This document shows positions 32,801 through 43,516 of a DNA stretch of 64,000 nt, one piece after another. The notes beneath the pieces were generated by a model. The model did no database searches, was not told the DNA's origin, and saw only the letters and a list, made by a program, of their open reading frames with translations. The DNA is from Mytilus trossulus (Eukaryota > Mollusca > Bivalvia > Mytilida > Mytilidae). The translations under genes were made by a program, and so were the position numbers. The stretch is taken from contig NC_086386.1 in NCBI RefSeq assembly GCF_036588685.1, forward strand, positions 14,652,931 to 14,716,930, given 5' to 3'. Each line of letters starts with the position of its first letter. Positions within the stretch are counted from its first letter, which is position 1.

Positions 32801-33527
32801 AAAGTAATCTGTATGGTGAGGTTGAGACACAGAATAAATTTATTCTATGTTCAATGTTATTTTTGTCTTGTATAATAATATATAATAAAATAAATTTATT
32901 TTGAAAGTAAAGTAAGAAAGTAATCTGTATGGTGAGGTTGAGACACAGAATAAATTTATTCTAGTATGTTCAATGTGATTTTTGTCTTGTATAATAATAT
33001 ATAAAATAAATTTGTTTTGAAATAAAGTAATCTGTATGGTGAGGCTGTGACACACAATAAATTTATTCTAGTTTCAATGCGATTTCGGATTATAATAAAA
33101 TATAAAATAAATCTATTTCGAAGTAAAGTTATCTGTATGGTGAGGCTGAGACACAGAATAAATCTATTCTACATCAATATGAATTTTGTTCAATATAAAA
33201 ATAATCTTAATAGTATTACATGATACAAAATTAAAATAATTTAAAAGAAAATTCCAACGGTCTTATTTATTACAGACAAACTGATACAATAAATTGCTTT
33301 GCCAAACGAAACTGGATACGACTGCAGAGGTCAAATCCTTTAAAGACGGTGTGTACAAAGTTGACGGCAACTGTAAAATGCGCTTTTTTAAAAGCTTTAA
33401 GCATATAATATTTATATGTAGTTTTAATGGTTTTTGAAGAAGATTTTTTTTTCATGATAAAATGATGAATGCATGCCATAAGAATCCACATGATGAAATG
33501 ATGAATGCATGCCATAAGAATCCACAT
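23818..33527 (-). CDS. Five-exon host gene of unknown function (~419 residues), frame broken in exon 2
   Basis: Exons in transcript order are 33527-33274, 32069-31601, 29086-28957, 26872-26675 and 24027-23818. Boundaries are GT-AG, phases 2, 2, 0, 0 agree at every junction, and the gene ends TGA with an AATAAA just after. None of these exons resembles the surrounding transposons. Exon 1 encodes a doubled M-W-I-L-M-A-C-I-H-H-F-I start and then a basic stretch (M-K-K-K-S-S-S-K). Exon 2 includes the charged run E-G-E-R-R-K-D-R-Q-A-R-W. The later exons encode soluble, mixed sequence without obvious membrane segments. I do not recognise the family. Odd feature: exon 2 is open in one frame to a TGA at 31634, but only the next frame (Q-V-I-D-N-E-T-E) joins exon 3. 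One extra base near 31640-31650 would explain this. It could be an assembly error, a null allele or a young pseudogene. Confidence 0.7.
24558..25925 (-). mobile_element. 5'-truncated LINE (L1/Tx1-like 3' end) with target-site duplication
   Basis: An oligo-A tail (T-run at about 24555-24569 on the + strand) and a flanking 12-base direct repeat AACAAAATGTTT (24546-24557 and 25926-25937) define a retroposed insertion of about 1.37 kb. It lies in intron 4 of the minus-strand host gene, in the gene's sense direction. It carries only the C-terminal part of an ORF2. Confidence 0.8.
24920..25930 (-). pseudogene. LINE ORF2 C-terminus, one in-frame stop
   Basis: A single minus frame runs from the 5' truncation to the stop at 24920, interrupted once by TGA at 25682-25684. 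It ends in a zinc-ribbon-like reverse-transcriptase-associated domain (zf-RVT type) with C-T-F-C-S-D followed by I-E-H-I-F-W-T-C-P. Upstream L-I-N-D-L and Y-G-P-I blocks are also typical of L1/Tx1-type ORF2 C-termini. It has no RT motifs because they are lost by truncation. The apparent ATG at 25930 is internal and not a start. Confidence 0.75.
27134..27948. mobile_element. MITE-like element with internal CTAAGACATGTC repeats
   Basis: Inverted ends: GGGCC-ATTTCACGAAGCT on the left, AGCTTCGTGAAACTGGGCCC on the right (27929-27948). Sub-terminal copies of 'CCTAAGACATGTC' and its inverse occur several times at both ends (27161-27215 and 27885-27927). The 815-base element has no coding sequence. 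A flanking ATAT on both sides could be the target duplication but is too short to be sure. It lies in intron 3 of the minus-strand gene and directly abuts a LINE remnant. Confidence 0.7.
27978..28800 (+). pseudogene. Truncated LINE 3' end, second family
   Basis: The frame is open from about 27978 to a stop at 28518 and encodes an ORF2 C-terminus: L-L-K-L-P-Y-I-Q-R, L-T-R-F-R-I-G-A-H-K, then a zinc-binding-like C-K-L-C..E-D-E-M-H-F-L-L-T-C. The 3' part ends in ATAAAATATTTGTTGTTTG, a short TTG-rich tail rather than poly-A, so it belongs to a different LINE group from the 24.6 and 45.5 kb copies. RT and endonuclease regions are missing. The 5' end coincides with the MITE boundary, so the MITE may have split the copy. 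It is antisense to the host gene. Confidence 0.65.
29230..29430 (+). repeat. Dispersed mussel-type repeat
   Basis: Shares TTTTTCTATGTTGTGTCATT, 'AGCCATGGCGTTGTCAG' and 'TTTGACTGTCCCTTTGGTATC' with 20880-21050. It lies within host-gene intron 2, just 5' (transcript sense) of exon 3. Confidence 0.6.
29700..29800 (+). repeat. CATACCACATCTTCTT-family fragment
   Basis: Ends GAGAGTTGTCTCATAAGCAC and ACCACATCTTCTTATATCT; matches the 1010, 30700 and 54600 copies. Confidence 0.6.
30700..30890 (+). repeat. CATACCACATCTTCTT-family copy
   Basis: Carries 'TTATAGCTTGCTGTTGGGTGTGAG', 'CAAGGCTCCAGGGT' and the usual CATACCACATCTTCTTCTATC end. It is closely similar to 54780-54930. Confidence 0.65.
31376..31490 (+). 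repeat. Degenerate ~18-bp tandem repeat (GGGGTGTCGGACTAATG)
   Basis: About six diverged units built on GGGGTGTCGGACTAATG, with G-rich joins. It lies about 110 bases downstream (transcript sense) of host exon 2. Confidence 0.7.
32082..32199. mobile_element. 118-bp near-perfect palindromic MITE at the exon-2 splice acceptor
   Basis: TAGTCCAAATAATTATGACG begins the left arm and the exact inverse ends at 32199. The arms (~53 bases each) are almost perfectly complementary around a ~10-base centre. A perfect 9-base duplication CAAAAAGGT flanks it (32073-32081 and 32200-32208). A 9-base target duplication suggests a Mutator-like family. On the gene's strand the duplicated bases are the polypyrimidine run immediately before the exon-2 CAG. 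Confidence 0.85.
32510..33175. repeat. AT palindrome minisatellite in host-gene intron 1
   Basis: About six units of 100-120 bases. Each has AGAATAAATTTATTCT (a perfect 16-base palindrome), a TTTATGATTATA-type block, an AAAATAAATTTATTTT palindrome, and ATCTGTATGGTGAGG(C/T)TG. Palindromes recur about every 50-60 bases, with outlying diverged ones back to 32357. Confidence 0.85.
33456..33527 (-). repeat. 36-bp in-frame duplication at the start of the host gene
   Basis: Two 36-base units (33456-33491 and 33492-33527) differ at one base and double the first 12 codons. Because it is in frame, both copies provide ATGs; the third candidate start is the M before K-K-K at about residue 25. Confidence 0.85.
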
Positions 33528-36500
33528 TACTAGTAAGGCAAATTAAATATTTAATCTATAAAGCATGAAACGGACATATAGAAAACGTCAAAAAAATCGG
33601 TATAACTTGTAACATTAAATTAGCATAAAATAGAGTTTTTTACCTAAAACTTATACAAATTCAACATTGTATCCCACATTTTCGTATAATAGAATTGTAT
33701 AGATTCAGACTGACATTATATGAAATTTACCGCAAAAAAATCAAAAACGACCACAGTAGATATGCTTGGAATGATCATCGTTATGTGTAAGAAGTAGTAA
33801 TTTGAAAGGACGAATAATCAAAATGGAAGAATCGGTAAGAAAAAATATGTAATTGCTATCTTTTGATTTTCAAAATAGCTTGGTATTCGAAATGTGGAAA
33901 ACCAGAGGTTTGATAAAATCTGCAACATATGAATGATTCGATAGTCCAGACTGAAGACCGGAATTTTTTAAATGTCCAGCTATTATGTTACAATCTAAAG
34001 AAATGGCGTTTTGACGCTGTTTTCTGAAAAGGATCCACGACATCGTAGCTAATTATTTCCATTATACTGCGTTTGTGTACTCAGCTTTTTGAACGCCGTC
34101 TAAGCAGTTGGGACAAAAATAGACACAATGTTCGTGCATGATACAGGTCTTGGATTGTAATTAATTATTTGATGCAATATAGGTTTCTGACACAGATTAA
34201 CGGTAGCCAAAGAACTTAGAATCGGTTATATCATTTGAATAATATTTAATTTTTGGGTTTTGTGCAATACACTATGCTGTTGCGAATTGCACCCCCCCCC
34301 CCAAAAAAAAAAATAATAATAAATAAATTTACCTCTTTTTTATGCATTTGTGCAGAACACTATGCTGTTGCTATTTGAACCCTCACTCCAGAAAAAATAT
34401 ACCCTTGCCCTCTTTTTTTTGGCAAAATGATTTTTGGAATTTCATTTTCAATTTCTGAAATCTGTTATGAGTGAAAATTACCCCCCCCCCTCAAAAATAA
34501 TCTTTTCACCTACCCCCTCTTTTAAAAAAAAATCCTTTAAGATATCATAATGGTCATAATCTCAATTTAAATGACCTATTGAATTTGCAACCATCACTAC
34601 CCATTTAAAAACAATATAAAAGTATTAAAATAGAAAATGACATACATAATCATGGCTAACATCAATATTCCTTAATCAGCATGTTAAATATAGTAACTTC
34701 AAAAAATAAATTGACAGCTAATCACCACAACATTTCTTTATACATACTGTAAAAACAATGTACGATCAAAAATCCAAACTTAACCTTGTAATTGTCCATT
34801 AACCAGGAAACCTTCTTTTGTTATCAAATTCAATCATGTGATGGCATACAAACAGTTCAAAAATACATCTAAGTCGTTTTTGTTCGCTTATAATATAATC
34901 CTGAACATTTTTGTTCAATGTTTTGTCACTGGTCATCTGTTAGAATAATTTGGGGTCGTTTTCTTTTCACACGAGAGACAACTTGAAGCTTCGTTATAAT
35001 GCAGCTGGTACTAGTCGTTAAGTAATCTGATCTTTTAGTGACATACAGATCTGTAGTTGGAATTATTCATCTTCAAACTCTTCTTAACTTTTCGAACAAT
35101 CATCTTAGTAAATGTAATATTCCCAAATACATGTTTCCATTATTCCGTTCAACCAAAGCTATCTGAAAGATCAAATAAAAAAATGCAGTTCATACAAAAC
35201 AAAATGGAAAATGTGTCTGTGGGCTACAAATGATCCTGCTCGTAAATATGCACGTGTCAACTTCCACATTGAGATACATGTACAGGATTCAAGTAGTTAA
35301 GACTGTTTTGTGATTTTAACATTCGGTTGAGGCAAACTAATTAAAAGTTAATGGACGGAAACGAAAAATTCAGCATTGTTTATGTTTATAAATGGCCTTA
35401 ACTCAAGAACGGTAGAAGTTAGGCCACTCAATTTAAATCTTGATCTGTGTTTTATGGTAATATGCATTGTATATACGATTTTTTACATTTGCTTGGGGCA
35501 AACTAAAGTTAGAGAACAGAAGCGAAACATCCAGCTATTTTTATGTTTATAAATGGGCATAACTCAAGATGGTAGAAGTCTTACAACATCTTACACTAAC
35601 CTTATCAAAAACGAACTGTAACTTGTAAAGTAAGCAAATGTTCCAGAGAGATGTACAAGGACTGAAGGAGCAGCCAGATCTCATCGCCGTATAAATAAGA
35701 TGTGCAAATGATTGTACAACTGCACATCACATATCAGGCCCTCGCTCTAAAATTCATAATATATTCCTTTTCATAGAGTAACCGATTATTTGCACGCATT
35801 CTTAAAATAATGACTTTTAATTCACTAATAACTATTCCGACCCAACTTCAATTGTCAAAATATGAATTATATTTAAAATAGCACTTTTAAAACCTTTTGC
35901 AATGAGATAAGAAAGAACACTTTTCAAAAACAATAATGATTCTTAATTTCAGCATTCTGAGATACATGTACTTCTTTCTAGCCAGTTAAAAGTTTAATCT
36001 TTTAAATTACCTCTAAAGATTTTCCTCAAAATGTATCCGTCCCTAATGTTCTTTGTGGTTGTAGTAACTTCTGCCATTTTGTCTGCCTTCTAAACTTTTG
36101 TGTTTCTTTCAAAATTCCTTTTGATAGAAGTGTCTGGTGACCTATAAAGAACACCGTATTACATTTTGACTGAATTGGTCATGTTATCCATGAAGACGGA
36201 GACTTTTTGTCAATTATTCTGTGTGCCAAACAGATTGCATAAGAGTGTGAGTACAGTTCTTTAGGTACTTATGAAAATGTTCAAAACTATTTTTTTTACT
36301 TAAAATAATCTCTTGCTCGCTTATTTGTTTTTCGCAATGGTGTGTTACTTTTCAGTTCATAGACTTATGGGTATAAATATCCTTTGGATTCTGTGGCGGA
36401 TCCAGTTAGGGCTCCGTGCTTTGAACACCCCTTTTTTGACAATCAGTGGTTTAAAATTGGAACAAATGTTTAGAACCCTCTTTTAAAAAAGACTGATCCG

Positions 36501-37915
36501 CCCCTGGGTATCTTTCACTTTTTGCTAAAATAATAGGTACATGAACTTTCAATGCAACAATTTTATAGCTAGTGTGTCCTAACAGCTGTTCTAAGACTAA
36601 ACGTAAAGAAAGTGAACTTATTGATTTTTTTAATGTTTAAAGATTACTTCATTTTCCACCCGTAGGGAATAATTATAATGAGATTACCAATTAGAAACAT
36701 TTATTTATTATTATAATAATAATTAAACTTAAGATAATAAATAATATTTATCTAATAATTTTACGTTCAAACTTATGTTCGCATGTTTTCAGATACCATC
36801 TCCAATAAAAAAAAATCGCATAATGAAAAAAATAACTTGTTATGTGTTCCTCTTTTACTAGCTTCAAAATGTATCCAAAATCAAGAATGTGGAACATACT
36901 CTATCTGACATAATCATTTGGTAACTGATGCAATTAGTGTCTCGAGCTCTTTTATGCCCGTCTTAAACATAAAAAACTAAATATCAAATAAAAAACAACT
37001 CTGCTAATGCTCAGGTTGGTTGTCATATTATACAACATATTTAATAATATAGAAACCAACGGGGAAAACATACAACTTCGTTTGTCATACAAAACACTGC
37101 CAAACATCCAAACATACTATCCACACTGATCTGTGTCCACACTTGTAGTATATAAATTTATCTTAGTGATATAACAAATTGTCAGAGTAGTATAGTCAAA
37201 TTTAGTTATAGCATTAAGCTTTGCTTCATGATACACCTCTTTCCTTAATGATATGATAATCGTAATCATAGGCAGTTTGGCGTTCCATAAATGTTATATT
37301 CCAAATTGTTCTCGTTTATTATGGAGTGATCGATATTATTCTTGTTCAGTGCTATCGTAAAGAATTATGCAAATTGATTCGCAGATGCGGATCGATCGAG
37401 GATTTGAAAAGGGGCATAAGCAGAGACTTGTAAAACGTCTAGTATGCATTGAGCATATATGTCGGGGATCCATGAGGGGATCCCAGTATCCTTGACCCCC
37501 ACCCCTAACCCCACCTCTAGTATACTGAGCAAAACTAACCTCTCATTTCTTGAACTGTGATGAATGTTTCATAAACGAAACTGGAAAACTATCCCGTCTA
37601 TGTTCAACTTCCCTCCTTTTGATGTCCACTTGTCATCTTCGTTGCACGTACATAGAGAGAAATACCAAGTGATCATATTATACAAAATTACAGATCAGTG
37701 TCCTGTAAACTGGTTCGCCGTTCCTTCTATAGCTTCGCACCGTCAGTGTAGCGATAAGTGAACACAGCAGGGGTCCAGTTTAAGTGTCCTACGTCTTGTC
37801 ATTAATTATCTTGTGTTTCCATTTGAAGACTTCTCGGCGTGTGGTAACACCAGGGGGCCTACAATCAACGTACGCGTGCATTACTTAAAATTGATAAGGC
37901 TTTTAAGCCGCGTTT
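33528..37915. other. Upstream flank of the host gene; repeats and low-complexity sequence
   Basis: No further exon or clear core promoter is seen. It contains C-runs with A-runs near 34291-34310 and 34480-34490. A partly duplicated 'CACTATGCTGTTGC' segment occurs at 34270 and 34360. There is also a two-copy ~190-base repeat at 35330-35590 ('GGCAAACTAA', 'TTTATGTTTATAAATGG', 'AACTCAAGA'). Confidence 0.5.
35330..35590 (+). repeat. Two-copy direct repeat
   Basis: 'GAGGCAAACTAA..AAAGTTA', '(G/C)AAACGAAAA', 'TTTATGTTTATAAATGGCC' and 'ACTCAAGA' occur in order at 35330-35430 and again at 35490-35585. It is a decayed dispersed or tandem mussel-type repeat. Confidence 0.55.
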
Positions 37916-37916
37916 G

Positions 37917-39421
37917 TTGTAACATGGAAGTATTATATTGACAGGAACTCCAACGAAAAATTAGCACATTCGGATCCCACTGATTTCTTTAAGAAAATAA
38001 AAGCTTCCGACTCAGTTTGTCAAGTACGTGATAACTCCTTTGTGGGCTATCTGCGATGCCGCTGTCGCCTGTAAAGTTTATAGAAACTGATCTTATCACG
38101 TGATCTGTTATCGAAGGGCTTGTCTACCTTTCAATGTAAATAAACACGGAAACTCCTGTGGCTTTTTGCGAATCGCTACATGGACAACGACACCTGTTTC
38201 TGTTCAATAAATAAAAACTACAGCTGAAACAATCTAAAAAATCGGTCCATATTTCACAGAATGACAAAAGAAAAATAACTATATTTGGAAAGAAGTTAAG
38301 ATTATTTTTAGTTTTGTTAGATATATTTTTATCATTATAACTAGAAAATCGGAAAATATCGTGTTATAAAAATTAAATGAGTCTGTAGTAGAGTGTTAGC
38401 AGAAAATAATGTGATGCGCGTGAAGTGTGCCAGATGGCGCCAGATAATTTAAATTTCAAGTAAAAGACCGTAAACTCCTATCGAGAGTAACGCAAAGATA
38501 TATGGTTTTCTCTATCGTAAAATATCGTAAAATGATATTATCTTACTTATCAAATATATTTTAAAGACTAAAAGATGTTAATAATTACACACATGTGATG
38601 TCCTCTATATAGCAATATCAGGTTACGAGTCAATCAGATTAATTTTTACACCTTTTATGATAATTCGTTGTAAACAAATCTTAACATTCAGTTATTTCAA
38701 CCTAGTCCGAGAATATTCTGATGTTTGACAGATTTATTTTTACGGACGGCTTTAAATATTTCTGAATGCATTTAAAGAACGATCACTATAATTGGGTATG
38801 AGCAGTTATTTTTTTTTATCATGGAAATCACATTTGAATTTATTGGTGTGTTTTTAAAAAAGTTAAACAGTTCCGAAATATCAATAATTATTACTGATAA
38901 CTTTTCCGTTTGTTTTACATGAAAATTTTATGATTTTCAAGCTTAAAATATACAGTTACGCGTGATTAGCCAACGACCCTCTTATGAATAAAAAATCCTA
39001 CTATTTTAATATTGATTGTTACATTTGTACTTATACTTAAATTTGTATTGCTTCTGAGTATTTTTACTCGTTTTTTTTCTATATTTTTTTTCTATGTGTT
39101 GAAAACAGTCGCCAGAATTTCGTTTCATTTCTTTTTTATTTGTTTTTAAGCAGCAAACCAGTAAATATTGACATGTTTGTCATTCACACTGTCAGTAAAT
39201 GTCATTTCCTTGACAATTAAGTACACATCCGTTTATTTCGGTATGTTCCGTAATTACGATCGTTCACGAGGTTCCAAAAATTTGATAGGATCCCATGCAT
39301 CCATAAGACATGTCGAGTTAATTAACAGATACTTAAAGATTTTGCGGCATCGCACTATAAACGTTTGAAGTCTGCTTGTTGGAGTTCCTGTCAATATAAT
39401 ACTTCCATGGTTGTAATAAGT
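37917..39421. mobile_element. 1.5-kb segment bounded by ~35-bp inverted repeats
   Basis: ATGGAAGTATTATATTGACAGGAACTCCAAC (37924-37954) is repeated exactly in inverse orientation at 39378-39408. Outer bases GTTGTAAC and GGTTGTAATAA are partly inverse. No transposase frame is visible inside. It could be a non-autonomous DNA transposon or two inverted copies of one repeat end. Confidence 0.5.
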
Positions 39422-42400
39422 AATAATTATTTTACAACTTCTGATAGATATGCGGCACTTGTTTGCTAACATGAATTTAACAAATCGAAGGTTGTAAATT
39501 ATTTGAATCTGTGTCATTTCATATAGGTTATTAATGTATGGTCATTTTATATAATTCAAATAAAATAATATGTTAAACAAAATTGGACAACTACAAAATT
39601 ATAATGGTCTGGATGGATGGTCCATCGATTCTGTATTCTTTTAATTTTTAAAACATTTTTTTTCTATTCTTTATAATTTTGCTCATTATTCTCTATTTGA
39701 TCATCTTTTTATTTTCTATTCTTTATAATTTTTTGTATATGCTATATGTTTTGTTCTTTATTCTGCGTTTCCCAGTCGCGTGACCCTCCAACAAGACCCT
39801 CAAGTATTATTACCGATAAATAGGCATTTGAGAATGTGTACCATTTTGTTTTATCCTTTCTTTTATTTGTTTTAATAGATTGGAAAGTAGGTATATATAT
39901 ATATATGTATGGGTGCTGCTGATTTCATGGACACTTAAGGGTGACTTGGGAATAGAATTGTCTTCATCCGCCAAAATAGAAAAAATGTAAAACCCGTATA
40001 TAAAGCTTGCCGAACTTCATCCTGGTCTACCCTTTATTACAGGTATTCCCCATGGTATGTATTGTTTTAAAATAGCTTTTCGTTCCGTGCATGCATGTAT
40101 AAACTATTTGACACTACACGTTCAGCAACCAACAATCTGTCAATCAATCGATTTTATAGAAAAGATGTATCATATCTTACATCAAAACAATGTATAACGC
40201 AACCCCTTCATCTTTTTCTACAAAATGATATATGTGCAGATCACACTGCTGACATTACTAGGCCAGGCTACATATATGACACTTCGTCTATACCTGAGGC
40301 TGTGGATGGGGGTTTACAGAATAGAGAATAATGAACAAAAAATAGAAAGAATAGTAAGAGAAAAATGGTTTAAATTTGACCCCATCCTGACCCTCGTACT
40401 TGTGAGAACGTATATATAGGTTTAGGCCTTGCCCTCCATGTATTCAAAGTAAAACATTATTTTGATTATGAAACATTGTGATTAGAAACGGTTGCTTTTT
40501 TCCAATAGATCTTCAAACCCTATACCTTGAGTCTGGGTTATAAAACCGAAATATAGATGTTAACGTAACTTTCAGCACTATATTGTTCATTTCGTGGTGA
40601 TCAAACTGTAAAGGTGGAGAAAGCCGGAATGCAAGAGAGAATCTAAGATTTTTGTCGTGAAACCTGATAATTATATTCAATCAATATACTAAAGCCCTAA
40701 CGAAAAGAACTCCATGTGTTTCCCGTCGTATTGGTCATGTAATTACAAACCCGGTAATAATTCAGCGGGTCACATCGGCGTGAAAAGGGAACGGAATTGT
40801 AGCTACAGCATAAAAGAATCATTACTATATTAATGATACTAAATCCCTAACGAGAGGGAGTGTGCCTGATATTCATGTGATGAAGACATAATCTTTCAAT
40901 CAGTTTAATTGAAGTCTGGGGCCTCTTGTTTATCAGTTAACTGCTATAGTAGTATTTTAAAGTGCATATCGTTATCCGTATACTTTTCTACATTGGCTAG
41001 AGGTATAGGGGAGGGTTGAGATCTCACAAACATGTTTAACCCGGCCGCATTTTTGCGCCTGTCCCAAGTCAGGAGCCTCTGGCCTTTGTTAGTCTTGTAT
41101 TATTTTTAATTTCAGTTTCTTAGGTACAATTTGGAGTTTAGTATTGCGTTCATTACACCTGGTTATATAGCTAGCTAAACCCCACACTTGTATGACAGTC
41201 GCGTCAAATCCTTTGCATTGTCATTCATCTCCAGATCACAAGTATCGGAACAGAATATAAACAAACAGAAACATAAATTAATTGTGCGGTTCTTATTAGA
41301 AATGATTACAGTTAAAACACAGCTGCATCATACATTAAAGTTAACGGTCAACCAGACAGTTTGCTAAAGTTCATGAAAACAATAAATCTACAAATGCTTA
41401 ACACGCTTGACCATAGCAAATTTATCTGGGCAATTAAATACCGATCTTAGATTAGAAATAAAAGTGCAAGTTTCAGCCTATGACAGTTTTCAGATAAAAA
41501 GAAAGACGATTTTTAAGTTTGCTGAACGTGTTGTGGCTAATATTATACGTGCATATTCAACTTGAACAAAATAACAATAAATCCAGTAGATAGGTTCGTA
41601 ATGGAATGTCTTCATTGACTTTGTCTTGTGTAAAAAGCTCTCTTGAAATCCCCGCGGGTTTAAGCAACTTTGAAGTAAGTGCTTCGGTACTTTCATAGTT
41701 TATATATTATTTTAGTTAATTCGCCATTTATTATTTAATAATTTACATATCAAACAATAACCCGGATAAATCATTCCAAATCCATGATAGTGCTTGAATT
41801 TTATAAGAGGATAACGAAATTAGAGAATTATGTTTATTTAGATTGATAACCATGATGGAGCAAAGTTTTAACCACTATTTTATGTCCCTTTTTACCATAA
41901 GATACTCGTGTCATTATTTATATACAGAATGATGAAGATGACGATAATAACGATGTCTGACCATGAAGGCATACAACTTTGCTCAGTGCTTGGAGCACAA
42001 AAATCATGCTCGAAACATGAAATTTAGCAATTTGATTGGTTGAATTTCGAGTCCGAGTACAAAATCATGCTCTTAAATTTTATGACCGGGAGGCCTGATG
42101 TCCAGTGGTAATATTACATATATACACCCAGAATGACAGTATGCTTTATGTTATTAACACGTTTTGTAATAGACAATCTGAGTCAGATATTTGACGCATT
42201 TTTCAGAAGATACAAATAACTTTGTAAGAAGACATGCCAAGACACATTATTCTGACTTCAATCGTACCAGTCTCGATCAAATGCTTTCATTACTTATAAA
42301 CGAATGTTTTCTTAACCTTCATTATTTCTTTGATAAGAGCAGGATACACCAAACTATGTACTTCTTCTCTGAGTAACAGGCAATGTACGCCCTCAATTTT

Positions 42401-42540
42401 ATAGAATTAATTCATAACTTTTTGTTTCATTTGTATTCATCTGTCAAATGTGTGTGTTCTGCAAGGTTCAGCAGTCCTTAACCTTTCATTTGATACATGT
42501 ATCTATATAACTTACCAAAAATCATTCTGCATACAATATA
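39422..42540. other. No gene recognised
   Basis: Scattered short open frames have no recognisable content. TATATA microsatellite at 39893-39906. Mussel-type fragments near 40905-41100, including 'CAAGTCAGGAGCCTCTGGCC'. Confidence 0.45.
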
Positions 42541-42549
42541 GTTTGATTT

Positions 42550-42613
42550 AAATACGTAAGAACTAACTAAATGTTTTAAATACGTAAGAACTAACTAAAT
42601 GTTTTAAATACGT
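42550..42613 (+). repeat. 28-bp tandem duplication
   Basis: AAATACGTAAGAACTAACTA followed by AATGTTTT occurs twice exactly and starts a third time. Confidence 0.9.
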
Positions 42614-42974
42614 ACTTCTTTCCTTTTTGAACGCGCCCAAAATGGTGGTGTAACATCTTACGAAGTCTATCCAATGTTTTTGGCAAACTATTTCGCTCTG
42701 GCTGTTGCTAGTAGTCGTCTTACACCTGCAGTGTTGTGAAATACTTTTCGTTCCACGTTGAAGGTTTAATGTGACTTACAGCAATTACAGCGCTGTTCCT
42801 TAGCTTAATTTTTGTATGTGTTCTTTTAATGTGCTTATAATATTCATTTTGTGTCACGGATCGATTACCCATATTCTTTTATTTTTCTATGGAAAAAATT
42901 TTCTTTTACAAAAAATATTGGTATATTCCAAACTTCGATTTTTTTTAATAACGTAAATGATTTTTAATTTTAAA

Positions 42975-43007
42975 AAGGAGGTTATTATGAGATGATATAA
43001 CCTCCTT
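42975..43007. other. Hairpin AAGGAGGTTAT / ATAACCTCCTT
   Basis: A perfect 11-bp stem with an 11-base loop in otherwise unannotated sequence. Function unknown. Confidence 0.5.
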
Positions 43008-43439
43008 GATTTTAAGAGCTAAACGAACAAGAGAATTGTAATATAAAATCTTACAATTCTTTCTTCAAACAAGATTTGTTATCATATGCTAATTACCCAT
43101 ATCATATTTTAATGATCACCCACTGTGGCCATCATGATTATACAAAACCCTAATAAATTATAAACATCCGAATGTAAAATTTCGCACGATAGATAATGAC
43201 AAACAAACGACGGAAATTACATAATAAACCCACAGCGTGTGCATTTAACTCTATCTTAATATATTTGTCAGTTAGTACCTGGATAACCCGAATAATCCAG
43301 TCGTTATTTGACGATCACTTCGGTCACTCCATTAACCATTTCCTCGAGAAAAGTATTGGATAGGGGGCGCTGAATTATTCGAGTTAGTACATGGAGGAAA
43401 GGTCTATTTCAAATGTTATTCTAAGATTAGAAGCGACGA

Positions 43440-43516
43440 TTCAATTTCCATTTGTGTATTGTATCGGTCGTGGTTGAAACGGCACCAGGAACACATCAGG
43501 ATAGCCAACAGAAGTC
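43440..43516 (+). other. Possible non-coding first exon with strong donor
   Basis: GC-richer sequence ends at GAAGTCT followed by GTAAGTAT at 43517. A strong donor without a preceding coding frame would fit a 5' UTR exon, but no partner exon is recognised downstream. Speculative. Confidence 0.2.

Noticed and set aside
42975..43007. Hairpin as a transcription terminator
   Set aside because: Intrinsic terminators are bacterial, the context here is animal, and no gene ends nearby.
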